Positions 35,599 through 43,801 of a stretch of DNA of 64,000 bases are shown one piece after another. The stretch is from assembly GCF_001667075.1 (NCBI RefSeq), contig NZ_LZIL01000070.1, positions 1 to 64,000 on the forward strand. Direction: 5' to 3'. The first letter of the stretch is position 1; each line of letters starts with the position of its first letter. A program made the translations under genes and the position numbers. The stretch comes from Mycobacterium sp. 852014-52450_SCH5900713. GTDB lineage: Bacteria; Actinomycetota; Actinomycetes; Mycobacteriales; Mycobacteriaceae. Under the pieces are notes generated by a model. It was given only the letters and a program-made list of their open reading frames with translations. It ran no database searches and was not told the DNA's origin.

Positions 35599-37088
35599 CC
35601 GCCAAGACGCCGTGCGAGCCCGACGAGCTGCGCAGCCTGTTCCTGTTCGAGGCGCTCACCGACGAGCAGCTGGCGGTGTTGTGTGCCAACGGGCACATCG
35701 AGAACTACGGACCGGGCCCGATCTGCGTCGAGGGCGAGCCGGCGACCTGCTTCTACGTCCTCATCGAGGGCGAGCTGATGATGTCCAAGCTCTCCGGCGG
35801 CCAGGACATCGAAACCAACCGCACCTCGCAGCGCGGTGTGTATTGCGGGGCGTGGCGGGCGTTCACCGGTGGGAAGCAGAAGAGCTACGACGCCTCGGTG
35901 CACGTGACCAAGCCGTCGCGGTTCTTCGTGATGGACGCGCCGGTGTTCGCCCGGTTCATGAAGGACCAGTTCCCGATGGCGGTCCACCTGCTCGACGGCA
36001 TCGCCGTCGGCACCGACCGGACCCGCCGGATCATCGACAACCGGGAGAAGCTGCTGGCGCTGGGCCGGTTGTCGGCCGGGCTGACGCATCAGCTGAACAA
36101 TCCCGCGGCGGCCATCGCCCGTGCGGCGGCCGACCTGCGCGGCCGGGTCGCCGGCATGCGGGGCAAGCTGGCGATGCTCGCCGACGGCACGGTCAGTCCG
36201 GAGGCGCTCAGCGCGCTGGTCCACCTGCAGCAGGAGGTGGCCGAGCAGGTCGCCAAGTCGGCGTCGGAGCACCTGAGCGCCATGGAAACCGCTGACCGCG
36301 AGGACGCCGTCGGCGACTGGCTGGAAGACCACGGCGTCGAGGGCGGTTGGGACATCGCGCCGACCTTCGTCGAAGGCGGCATCGACACCGACTGGCTGGA
36401 GCGGATTTCCACGGTCAGCGAGGAACTCGCGTCGACCTCGTTGGAGGAGGCGATCCGGTGGATCAACTACACCATCGAGAGCGAGCTGCTGATGAACCAG
36501 GTTCTGGAGGCGAGCAAGCGGATTTCGGCGCTGGTCGCCGACGCCAAGCAGTATTCGCAGCTTGATCGGGCCCCGTTCCAGGTGGCCAATGTGCATGAGT
36601 TGCTGCGCAGCACGCTGGTGATGTTCGCCGACCGGTTGACCAAGGACCCGAGCAAGGAGGCCGGCAAGCACCCCGTGATCACCGTGGCCAAGGACTTCGA
36701 CCAATCACTTCCCGAAATCCCTTGTTACCCAGGCGATCTCAATCAGGTGTGGACGAACATCATCGACAACGCGATCGCCGCGATGCGCGACACCGGCGGC
36801 ACGCTGACCATCCGCACCTGCCGGGAGGGTGAGAACATGGCCCGCGTCGAGATCTGCGACACCGGACCCGGGGTGCCCGAGGAGGTGCGCGAGCACATCT
36901 TCGAGCCGTTCTTCACCACCAAGCCGTTCGGCGAGGGCACCGGCCTGGGGCTGGATCTGGCCTTCAACATCGTCGTCAAGAAGCATCGCGGGGATCTGCG
37001 CGTGGAATCGACGCCCGGCGATACCCGGTTCATCGTGCTGCTGCCGCTCGAGACGCCGCCGCCCGCGGAGGTAGACCTTCCGGAATAG
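35595..37088 (+). CDS. Cytoplasmic histidine kinase with cyclic-nucleotide-binding-type domain
   Basis: A 497-aa soluble sensor kinase. Residues 14-130 form a CAP/cNMP-binding-type domain (GEPATCFYVLIEGELMMSK), then a dimerisation/phosphotransfer helix with His165 in LSAGLTHQLNNPAAAI, and a long helical insertion (about 180-330). The HATPase domain follows, with the N-box DLNQVWTNIIDNAI, G1 box DTGPGV and F/G2 boxes FFTTKPFGEGTGLGL. No membrane segment is present, so the signal is internal. The GTG overlaps the stop of the flavoprotein-receiver gene, which makes that protein the obvious phospho-partner. The CAP-like domain may bind cAMP/cGMP or only mediate contacts; the phosphate-cassette Arg is not obvious. 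H37Rv lacks this pair between infA and Rv3463. Confidence 0.88.
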   Translation: MTAKTPCEPDELRSLFLFEALTDEQLAVLCANGHIENYGPGPICVEGEPATCFYVLIEGELMMSKLSGGQDIETNRTSQRGVYCGAWRAFTGGKQKSYDASVHVTKPSRFFVMDAPVFARFMKDQFPMAVHLLDGIAVGTDRTRRIIDNREKLLALGRLSAGLTHQLNNPAAAIARAAADLRGRVAGMRGKLAMLADGTVSPEALSALVHLQQEVAEQVAKSASEHLSAMETADREDAVGDWLEDHGVEGGWDIAPTFVEGGIDTDWLERISTVSEELASTSLEEAIRWINYTIESELLMNQVLEASKRISALVADAKQYSQLDRAPFQVANVHELLRSTLVMFADRLTKDPSKEAGKHPVITVAKDFDQSLPEIPCYPGDLNQVWTNIIDNAIAAMRDTGGTLTIRTCREGENMARVEICDTGPGVPEEVREHIFEPFFTTKPFGEGTGLGLDLAFNIVVKKHRGDLRVESTPGDTRFIVLLPLETPPPAEVDLPE

Positions 37089-37117
37089 CCGCACCACGCC
37101 CCCGGTTGGGAACAACC

Positions 37118-37960
37118 ATGACCGATGCAGCGAGCAAGCCCAACCTCGGCCGGTTCGGATCGTTCGGACGCGGCGTGACGCCACAACAAGCCAAAGACAT
37201 CGAATCCCTGGGCTACGGGGCCGTGTGGGTGGGCGGTTCGCCGCCGGCCGAGCTGGCCTGGGTGGAGCCCATCCTCGAAGCGACGACCACCCTGCAGGTG
37301 GCCACCGGCATCGTCAACATCTGGACGGCGGCGGCCAAGCCGGTGGCGGAGTCGTTCCACCGCATCGACAAGGCCTACCCCGGCCGCTTCCTGCTGGGCA
37401 TCGGGGTCGGCCATCCCGAGGCGCACACCGAGTACCGCAAGCCCTACGACGCGCTCGCCGAGTACCTGCAGCAGCTGGACGACTACGGGGTGCCCGCCAA
37501 CCGCCGGGTGGTGGCCGCCCTGGGCCCGCGCGTCCTCAAGCTGTCGGCCGAGCAAGCCGCCGGGGCGCACCCGTACCTCACCACGCCCGAGCACACCGCT
37601 CAGGCGCGCCAGTTGATCGGCCCGTCGGCGTTCCTGGCGCCCGAACACAAGGCGGTCCTGACCACCGACCCCGAGAAGGCCCGTGCGGTAGGCCGCAGGG
37701 CACTCGACATCTATTTCCAGCTCGCCAACTACCGCAACAGCTGGAAGCGGCTCGGTTTCACCGACGAGGAGGTCACCAAGCCGGGCAGCGACCGCCTGGT
37801 CGACGCGGTCGTGGCCTACGGCACGCCCGACGCGATCGCGGCCCGGCTGAAAGAGCACCTCGATGCGGGCGCCGACCACGTGCCCGTGCAGGTCCTGACG
37901 AAGGATGAAAACCTGGTTCCGGCTCTGGCCGAATTGGCCGGGCCGCTCGGCCTGAGCTAG
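37118..37960 (+). CDS. LLM-class F420-dependent oxidoreductase, tandem copy 1 (Rv3463-like)
   Basis: A 280-aa luciferase-like TIM-barrel enzyme of the short Rv3463 type. The start MTDAASKPNLGRFG is taken because it aligns with its downstream paralogue; the frame extends four codons further. Shared marks are ESLGYGAVWVGGSPPAEL, ATGIVNIWTA, RFLLGIGVGHPEAH and the C-terminal VAYGTPDAIAARLKEHLDAGADHV. The cofactor is F420 by family inference; substrate unknown. It lies 29 bp after the kinase gene and 25 bp before copy 2. Confidence 0.85.
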   Translation: MTDAASKPNLGRFGSFGRGVTPQQAKDIESLGYGAVWVGGSPPAELAWVEPILEATTTLQVATGIVNIWTAAAKPVAESFHRIDKAYPGRFLLGIGVGHPEAHTEYRKPYDALAEYLQQLDDYGVPANRRVVAALGPRVLKLSAEQAAGAHPYLTTPEHTAQARQLIGPSAFLAPEHKAVLTTDPEKARAVGRRALDIYFQLANYRNSWKRLGFTDEEVTKPGSDRLVDAVVAYGTPDAIAARLKEHLDAGADHVPVQVLTKDENLVPALAELAGPLGLS

Positions 37961-37985
37961 CAGACGACGCACGAGGGGGACGTAG

Positions 37986-38852
37986 ATGACCGAGCCAGTA
38001 GCACTCAAACCCGACCTGGGCCGGTTCGGCGTGTGGCTGCCCACCCGCTCCATCACCCCCGAACTGGCGGCGCGGATCGAGTCGCTGGGTTACGGCGCCG
38101 CCTGGATCGGCGGTTCACCGGATGCCGAGCTGTCGTGGGTGGAACCGGCCCTGGAGCGGACGACGTCGCTGCAACTGGCCACTGGGATCGTCAACATCTG
38201 GAACGCGCCGGCCCCGGCCGTCGCCAAGTCCTTCACGCGCATCGAAAACGCCCACCCCGGAAGGTTTTTGCTCGGCGTTGGGGTGGGACATCCCGAGCAC
38301 ACCCAGGAGTACGTCAAGCCGTACGACGCGCTGGTGTCCTATCTCGACGAGCTCGACGCGGCGATGGTGCCCACCAGTCGCCGGGTGCTCGCGGCGCTCG
38401 GGCCGCGCGTATTGCGGCTGGCCGCGCAGCGCAGCGCCGGTGCGCACCCCTACCTGACCACCCCGGAACACACCGCCAAGGCGCGCGAACTGATCGGGAA
38501 CTCCGTGTTCCTCGCGCCCGAACACAAGGTGGTGCTCACCACCGACGCGGACGAAGCCCGCGCGGTCGGCCGCAGGTATGCGGACTTCTACCTCGACCTG
38601 AGTAACTATGTGAACAACTGGCTGCGCACAGGCTTCAGCGAGGCCGACGTCCGCAAGCCGGGCAGCGACAACCTCATCGACGCGGTGGTGGCGTACGGCA
38701 CTCCCGAGGCCATCGCGCAACGCCTCAACGAACACATCGACGCCGGCGCCGACCACGTGGCGGTCCAAGTGCTCGACGCGGCCGACGACGACGAGGTGAT
38801 TCGCGTGCTGAGCGAATTGGCCGGGCCGCTGGGGCTGACTGTCGCAAGCTGA
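37986..38852 (+). CDS. LLM-class F420-dependent oxidoreductase, tandem copy 2
   Basis: A 288-aa paralogue of the preceding gene, collinear from start to end. It differs mainly near the active-site entrance (VGVGHPEHTQEYV versus IGVGHPEAHTEYR). An AGGGGGA ribosome site precedes the ATG. One of the two copies corresponds to the single Rv3463 before rmlB in H37Rv; this second copy, adjacent to rmlB, keeps that position. Confidence 0.85.
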   Translation: MTEPVALKPDLGRFGVWLPTRSITPELAARIESLGYGAAWIGGSPDAELSWVEPALERTTSLQLATGIVNIWNAPAPAVAKSFTRIENAHPGRFLLGVGVGHPEHTQEYVKPYDALVSYLDELDAAMVPTSRRVLAALGPRVLRLAAQRSAGAHPYLTTPEHTAKARELIGNSVFLAPEHKVVLTTDADEARAVGRRYADFYLDLSNYVNNWLRTGFSEADVRKPGSDNLIDAVVAYGTPEAIAQRLNEHIDAGADHVAVQVLDAADDDEVIRVLSELAGPLGLTVAS

Positions 38853-38866
38853 CCGACTCGCTCGGT

Positions 38867-38872
38867 TAGGGT
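38867..38872 (+). promoter_or_regulatory. -10 element (TAGGGT) for rmlB, leaderless spacing
   Basis: TAGGGT ends exactly 6 nt before the rmlB ATG, so rmlB likely has its own leaderless promoter even though it lies 26 bp after the oxidoreductase gene. Confidence 0.5.
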
Positions 38873-38878
38873 TTGGGC

Positions 38879-39874
38879 ATGCGGTTACTGGTCACCGGCG
38901 GCGCTGGCTTCATCGGCGCGAATTTCGTGCATAGCACGGTCCGGGAGCATCCGGAGGGTTCCGTGACGGTGCTCGACGCCTTGACCTACGCCGGCCGGCG
39001 GGAGTCGCTGGCCGACGTCGAGGACGCCATCCGGCTGGTGGTGGGCGACATCTGCGACGCCGAGCTGGTCTCGCGGCTGGTCGCCGAGTCCGACGCGGTG
39101 GTGCACTTCGCCGCGGAGAGCCACGTGGACAACGCGCTGGACGACCCGGGGCCCTTCCTGCACACCAACGTCGTCGGGACGTTCACCATCCTGGAAGCGG
39201 TGCGGCGCCACGGCGTGCGGCTGCACCACATTTCGACAGACGAGGTCTACGGCGACCTCGAGCTCGACGACGCCAACCGATTCACCGAGTCGACGCCGTA
39301 CAACCCGTCGAGTCCGTACTCGGCCACCAAGGCCGGCGCCGACATGCTGGTCCGGGCCTGGGTGCGCTCCTACGGAGTGCGCGCGACGATCTCGAACTGC
39401 TCCAACAATTACGGGCCCTATCAGCACGTCGAGAAGTTCATCCCGCGCCAGATCACCAACGTGCTCACCGGCCGGCGGTGCAAGCTGTACGGCAGCGGCG
39501 CCAACGTCCGCGACTGGATCCACGTCGACGACCACAACAGCGCCGTGCGACGGATCCTGGAAAAGGGCGAAATCGGCCGCACGTACCTGATCAGTTCCGA
39601 GGGCGAGCGAGACAATCTGAGCGTGCTGCGCACGCTGCTGAAGATGATGGGCCGCGAACCTGATGACTTCGACCACGTGACCGACCGCGTCGGGCACGAC
39701 CTGCGCTACGCCATCGACCCGTCGATGTTGTACGACGAACTTTGTTGGGCCCCAAAGCATACCGATTTCGAAGAGGGATTGAGCGCCACCATCGACTGGT
39801 ATCGTGCCAACGAATCATGGTGGCGCCCTTTGAAGGACGCTGCGGAAGCCCGATACGAAGAGCGTGGTCAGTAG
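38879..39874 (+). CDS. rmlB: dTDP-glucose 4,6-dehydratase
   Basis: Second step of dTDP-L-rhamnose synthesis, the donor for the arabinogalactan-peptidoglycan linker and rhamnolipids. It has 331 aa, the H37Rv length, from MRLLVTGGAGFIGANFV. NAD motif GGAGFIG, Ser-Thr-Asp in HISTDEVYG and the YSATK (Y-x3-K) catalytic pair are present. The ATG is supported by the leaderless -10. It is directly followed by rmlC. Confidence 0.96.
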   Translation: MRLLVTGGAGFIGANFVHSTVREHPEGSVTVLDALTYAGRRESLADVEDAIRLVVGDICDAELVSRLVAESDAVVHFAAESHVDNALDDPGPFLHTNVVGTFTILEAVRRHGVRLHHISTDEVYGDLELDDANRFTESTPYNPSSPYSATKAGADMLVRAWVRSYGVRATISNCSNNYGPYQHVEKFIPRQITNVLTGRRCKLYGSGANVRDWIHVDDHNSAVRRILEKGEIGRTYLISSEGERDNLSVLRTLLKMMGREPDDFDHVTDRVGHDLRYAIDPSMLYDELCWAPKHTDFEEGLSATIDWYRANESWWRPLKDAAEARYEERGQ

Positions 39875-40483
39875 ATGAAGGTTCGCGAACTCGACATCCC
39901 CGGCGCCTGGGAGATCACCCCCGCCATTCACGGTGATTCCCGTGGACTGTTCTTCGAATGGCTCACCGACCACGGGTTCACCGAGTTCGCCGGTCACCGC
40001 TTGGATGTTCGGCAAGCGAACTGTTCGGTTTCGTCGGCCGGTGTGTTGCGCGGCTTGCACTTCGCCCAGCTGCCGCCAAGCCAAGCCAAATATGTGACCT
40101 GCGTGCGTGGCTCGGTTTTTGACGTCGTGGTGGACATCCGCGAGGGTTCGCCGACGTTCGGGCGATGGGACTCGGTGTTGCTCGACGACCAGGACCGCAG
40201 GACGATTTACCTCTCCGAAGGCCTGGCGCACGGCTTCCTTGCCCTCCAGGACGATTCGACGGTGATGTACCTCTGCTCCACCGAATACAACCCGCAGCGC
40301 GAGCGCACCATCTGCGCGACCGATCCGGCGATCGGGGTCGACTGGCCGCTGGTGAACGGCGCGGCTCCCAGCCTGTCCGACCGCGATGCCGCGGCCCCCA
40401 GCTTGGAAGAAGTCCGCGGCGCTGGTCTTTTGCCCAGCTGGAACGACACGCAGAAGTTTATCGACGGGATGCGCAGCAAATAA
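39875..40483 (+). CDS. rmlC: dTDP-4-dehydrorhamnose 3,5-epimerase
   Basis: Third step of dTDP-rhamnose synthesis. A 202-aa cupin-fold epimerase, starting immediately after the rmlB stop (TAGATG). Active-site features are the RGLHFAQLPPSQAKYV segment with the catalytic His, and LSEGLAHGFLALQDDS. rmlA and rmlD are not in the window. Confidence 0.96.
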   Translation: MKVRELDIPGAWEITPAIHGDSRGLFFEWLTDHGFTEFAGHRLDVRQANCSVSSAGVLRGLHFAQLPPSQAKYVTCVRGSVFDVVVDIREGSPTFGRWDSVLLDDQDRRTIYLSEGLAHGFLALQDDSTVMYLCSTEYNPQRERTICATDPAIGVDWPLVNGAAPSLSDRDAAAPSLEEVRGAGLLPSWNDTQKFIDGMRSK

Positions 40484-40681
40484 TCGGCGCCGGAACATGG
40501 GCGTCGTTATGCCGCCAAGCCGCAGGGAGGGCGTGTGGCCCTTAGACCATCGAGCCCTCTGAGTCGACACCACCTTTGCGGCGAGTAGTTGAACGATCTG
40601 GAAACGCGAATTCCCTCAATTCGCCGTCGGTGACGATTACGATGGCCCTGGTAGCGAGGTATGGCCGGCGGATGGGGGTCG

Positions 40682-41998
40682 ATGAAACTAGGGCGCGCAT
40701 TCGATCCGCGGAGCAATGCGCTGAATGCATGGCGGCTGGTGATGGCGGCCGAAGTGATCGTGTGCCACTCCTGGGGGATGACGGGCCGCGTCCCGTCGCT
40801 GCGGCCGGCTTATCAGTTGCTTCTCAACGTAGGCGTCGACGGGTTCTTTGCGATTTCGGGATTCCTCATCACCGCGAGTTGGCTCAGCAACCCGCGACTT
40901 CGTCAGTTTCTCGGCGCGCGGGCCCTTCGCATCCTTCCCGGGTTCTACGTGTGCCTGCTGGTGACGGCCTTCGTCATCGCCCCGATCGGCGTGGCAATGC
41001 AAGGTGGCTCTGGTACGAAGCTCATAACCTCCGGCGCGTCGTTGGAGTTCGTCTTGAAAAACAGCGCGGTGGCGCTGGTCAAGTTCGATATTGGCGGCAC
41101 GCCGCACGGCATTCCGGCCGCGGGTGCCTGGAATGGTTCGCTGTGGTCCCTCATCTGGGAAGTGATGTGCTACCTCGTAGTGGCCGTGATCGGCGTGATA
41201 GGACTCGCCAGCCGCCGTTGGATTTCCCCGGCGATATTTATAGCGGCTCTACTCGGAACCATCGCCTTGCCGACGATCTCGCTCGCCGAAGGCACTGCTG
41301 ATCACCAGCAAGGCGGCGCGGCCATCGCGCTGATCTATTTGGCCGCAAGGGCGGCGATCATGTTCTCGGCGGGCGCATTCCTGTACCAGTGGCGAGATGT
41401 GATCCCCGCTCGGTGGTCACTCGTCGCCGTGAGCGTGGTTATCGTTGCAGCGTCAAGCGTTCTCCCTAACTACCGGATGGTCGCCGCGATCCCGCTTGCC
41501 TACGCGGTCATCGTTTCGGGAGCGCTGGTCCACAGCCGGCGCCTTCGATTGCGTACTGATTTGTCGTATGGCGTCTACATCTATGCGAGCCCGATGCAGC
41601 AACTCCTGGCCATGAACGGGCTTATCTGGCTTACTCCGTTGGCCTTCGCCGCCCTGTCGATGGCGGTGACGTTGCCGCTTGCCGCGCTGAGCTGGTTCCT
41701 GGTGGAGAAGCCAGCACAAGCGCTGAAACATCGATTCAAACGAAAGGGGTTGGCCGCCTCCGACGTCGCCGAAGGTAGCAGCTGTGGCGACCCAGTCGTC
41801 GTCACAGACCGGCCGGCCGCCCCTGCTGATGCTTTACCACCGCGCGCGTCGGTGCCCGAGGTACTCAGCCCCCAACTGGATGCACCAGCCACCAATGGCT
41901 CCCGCCCCCACCCCGAGCAGCTGGAGATCCCGACGGTCCCCAACAACGTCGTCGTACGATTGCGTCCGAATCGCACGGCGACTGGCGGACTCGGATGA
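40682..41998 (+). CDS. Membrane acyltransferase 3 (OafA type), copy 1
   Basis: A 438-aa integral membrane O-acyltransferase with about ten helices. The family R-x10-H motif is Arg18-His29 (WRLVMAAEVIVCH). Further marks are VGVDGFFAISGFLI, YGVYIYASPMQQLL and the C-terminal WFLVEKPAQALKH. A cytoplasmic Pro-rich tail follows. The start MKLGRAFDPRSN is chosen because the paralogue shares it, GGGGG lies just upstream, and a TACGAT -10-like element is conserved about 44 bp upstream in both. Such enzymes acetylate or acylate sugars of outer glycans. The location after rmlBC suggests a rhamnose-containing glycolipid or glycan as acceptor, which is inference. Confidence 0.88.
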   Translation: MKLGRAFDPRSNALNAWRLVMAAEVIVCHSWGMTGRVPSLRPAYQLLLNVGVDGFFAISGFLITASWLSNPRLRQFLGARALRILPGFYVCLLVTAFVIAPIGVAMQGGSGTKLITSGASLEFVLKNSAVALVKFDIGGTPHGIPAAGAWNGSLWSLIWEVMCYLVVAVIGVIGLASRRWISPAIFIAALLGTIALPTISLAEGTADHQQGGAAIALIYLAARAAIMFSAGAFLYQWRDVIPARWSLVAVSVVIVAASSVLPNYRMVAAIPLAYAVIVSGALVHSRRLRLRTDLSYGVYIYASPMQQLLAMNGLIWLTPLAFAALSMAVTLPLAALSWFLVEKPAQALKHRFKRKGLAASDVAEGSSCGDPVVVTDRPAAPADALPPRASVPEVLSPQLDAPATNGSRPHPEQLEIPTVPNNVVVRLRPNRTATGGLG

Positions 41999-42099
41999 AA
42001 CTCGGGCACGCACCCGATCGATGAATCACGCCGACTGGCGAACTCCCGGACCCCGCGCAGTCGCCAGATCCCCCGCCCACATCAACACCGTCAACACCT
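41955..42099 (+). pseudogene. Collapsed acyltransferase remnant A (promoter, start codons and tail only)
   Basis: Overlaps the end of copy 1. It has TACGAT at 41955-41960, an ATG at 41995 reading MKLGHAPDR then a stop, and at 42040-42099 a segment matching the Pro-rich tail of copy 2 (57 of 60 bases). The whole membrane domain between is missing, as if a full copy had collapsed by deletion. Confidence 0.7.
42040..42099 (+). repeat. 60-bp direct repeat, left copy
   Basis: Matches 43432-43491 at 57 of 60 positions. In the right copy the sequence encodes both the acyltransferase Pro-rich tail and, on the other strand, the end of the small membrane protein. Confidence 0.85.
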
Positions 42100-42100
42100 A

Positions 42101-42313
42101 AACCCGTTCGCGTTCTTCGTCGTTGCGACGGCAGCGACCCTGCCGCTGGCCGCCGCAAGCTCGTCTTTAGTCGAGAATCCCGCGCGGTCTCTCAAACGTC
42201 GTCTCAAGCGGAAGTCGCCCGCCCCCCGAGAGCAGACAAGTCATACGGTGCTCGTGCTGCCCACGGAGGTTCGAGGTACCGGGCTTCCTCCGGAAATCCG
42301 GGGCACCGCCTAG
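42101..42313 (+). pseudogene. Acyltransferase remnant B (C-terminal helix and tail, no start)
   Basis: An open stretch of 70 codons without a start. It reads NPFAFFVVATAATLPLAAAS, then SSLVENPARSLKRRLKRKS, clearly the last helix and basic tail of the acyltransferases on either side (compare TLPLAALSWYLVEKPAQ in the intact copies). It is a relic of a further tandem copy. Confidence 0.8.
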
Positions 42314-42369
42314 TCACGGCCGATACGATGACGCCGACGGCGCTGGGTATCGACGACAGGCGGAGGCGG

Positions 42370-43506
42370 ATGAAGCTCGGAGTGGTATTCGATCCGCGGA
42401 ACAACGCGCTGAACGCATTCCGGTTGGCGCTGGCGGCAGAGGTGATGCTCTTCCACTCCTGGCCGATCACGGGTCGCATGCCGCCCGCGGCGATACTTCA
42501 GCTGTTCTTCTCGGTGGGTGTTGACGGTTTCTTTGCGATCTCAGGATTTCTCATCACCGCCAGCTGGCTCAACGACCCACGAGTCCGCGACTATCTCGTC
42601 GCTCGAGCCTTGCGCATCCTTCCCGGGTTCTACGTCTGCTTGATCGTGACCGCGTTCGTCATCGCCCCGATAAGCGTGGCGATTCAAGGTGGCTCGGCCG
42701 TCAAACTGCTCCTGTCCAGCGACCCGATCGAGTATGTCTGGAAAAACGCTGCGGTGGCCTACCTTCATCAGGGTGTCGGTGCCACCCCGAGCGGGATTCC
42801 GGATGCGGGGAAATGGAATGCTTCCCTGTGGTCCCTGGTCTGGGAATTGATGTGCTACCTGGTCGTGGCTGTCATCGGTGTCATCGGACTCGCCAATCGC
42901 CGTTGGGTGTCCCCTGCAATTTTGGTCCTGGCGGTGCTTGGGGCGTTGTTGTTGCCGCCGCTGACATTTCCCGGGGTATGGACCATCCCCCAGTTGGCCG
43001 TGCGATCGGCGATCATGTTCGCCGCCGGCGCGGTCCTCTATCAATGGCGAGACGTGATTCCCGCCCGGTGGTCACTGGTCGCGGTGAGCGTGGTGATCGT
43101 CGTGGCGGCCGGTCTATTGCCCGATTACCGTGTGGTGGCTGCCCTTCCGCTGGCGTATGCCGTGATCGTGTCGGGTGCGTTGATCCACAACCAACGGCTG
43201 AGATTACGCACGGATCTCTCCTACGGCGTCTACATATACGCGTACCCAATGCAGCAGTTGCTGGCGGTCTGTGGGCTTATCTGGCTGCATCCGATTGGGT
43301 TTTTTCTCGTTTCGGCGCTGGCCACCCTGCCTCTGGCGGCGTTGAGCTGGTATTTGGTCGAGAAGCCCGCGCAAAACTTGAGGTCTCGTCTCAAGCGGAA
43401 GTGGTCTGTCCGCGACCTTGCTGAAGTTGCCGAACTCCCCGACCCCGCGCAGTCGCCAGATCCCCCGCCCACAGCAGCACCGTCAACACCTCCGCGGTCA
43501 CACTGA
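42370..43506 (+). CDS. Membrane acyltransferase 3 (OafA type), copy 2
   Basis: A 378-aa paralogue of copy 1 with the same helices and motifs: Arg18-His29 (FRLALAAEVMLFH), VGVDGFFAISGFLI, YGVYIYAYPMQQLL and WYLVEKPAQNLRS. It is shorter because its tail is shorter. MKLGVVFDPRNN is the start; GGAGGCGG precedes it, and an ATG 42 bp upstream is a less likely start. TACGAT lies 46 bp upstream, as in copy 1 and remnant A. Its last 116 bp overlap the 3' end of the small membrane protein gene on the other strand. Acceptor unknown. Confidence 0.88.
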   Translation: MKLGVVFDPRNNALNAFRLALAAEVMLFHSWPITGRMPPAAILQLFFSVGVDGFFAISGFLITASWLNDPRVRDYLVARALRILPGFYVCLIVTAFVIAPISVAIQGGSAVKLLLSSDPIEYVWKNAAVAYLHQGVGATPSGIPDAGKWNASLWSLVWELMCYLVVAVIGVIGLANRRWVSPAILVLAVLGALLLPPLTFPGVWTIPQLAVRSAIMFAAGAVLYQWRDVIPARWSLVAVSVVIVVAAGLLPDYRVVAALPLAYAVIVSGALIHNQRLRLRTDLSYGVYIYAYPMQQLLAVCGLIWLHPIGFFLVSALATLPLAALSWYLVEKPAQNLRSRLKRKWSVRDLAEVAELPDPAQSPDPPPTAAPSTPPRSH

Positions 43507-43801
43507 TCGCGGCATGGGGCGCGGGCTGCCAGCCCTGCTCCGAAAAGCCCATAATCCCAATCGTTCTCGATAGGCCGAACGCGATCAGCGAGCCGCCCGC
43601 CACGGCCGCGCCAGCCCAACGCAGCCAGCCGGGACCGCCCAGGAGGATCAGCAGGGCTATGGCGAACGACGCACTGGCCTGAATCAGGAAGGCGGCGCCG
43701 ATATCCGGGATGTGTCGGTAGCCGTGCACGTAGAGGTAGGCGTGGCTGAGGGCGCTGACCGCGAGTGACGCGGCCAGCCCGATGCGAAGCAGAAGAGTCA
43801 T
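43391..43801 (-). CDS. Small four-helix membrane protein, last gene of the sigma/Rieske operon
   Basis: A 136-aa hydrophobic protein with about four membrane helices and a short basic C-terminus (ARGRGVRQLQQGRG). I recognise no named family; a DoxX-like quinone-linked protein is one possibility. Its ATG overlaps the metallophosphoesterase stop (ATGA), so it belongs to the operon of ECF sigma factor, Rieske protein and cupredoxin. Its C-terminal codons lie in DNA shared with the acyltransferase copy 2 tail, read on the opposite strand. Confidence 0.75.
   Translation of the reverse strand: MTLLLRIGLAASLAVSALSHAYLYVHGYRHIPDIGAAFLIQASASFAIALLILLGGPGWLRWAGAAVAGGSLIAFGLSRTIGIMGFSEQGWQPAPHAAISVTAEVLTVLLWAGDLATARGRGVRQLQQGRGQTTSA
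43432..43491 (+). repeat. 60-bp direct repeat, right copy
   Basis: Partner of 42040-42099 (57 of 60 identical), here doubly coding. Confidence 0.85.
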
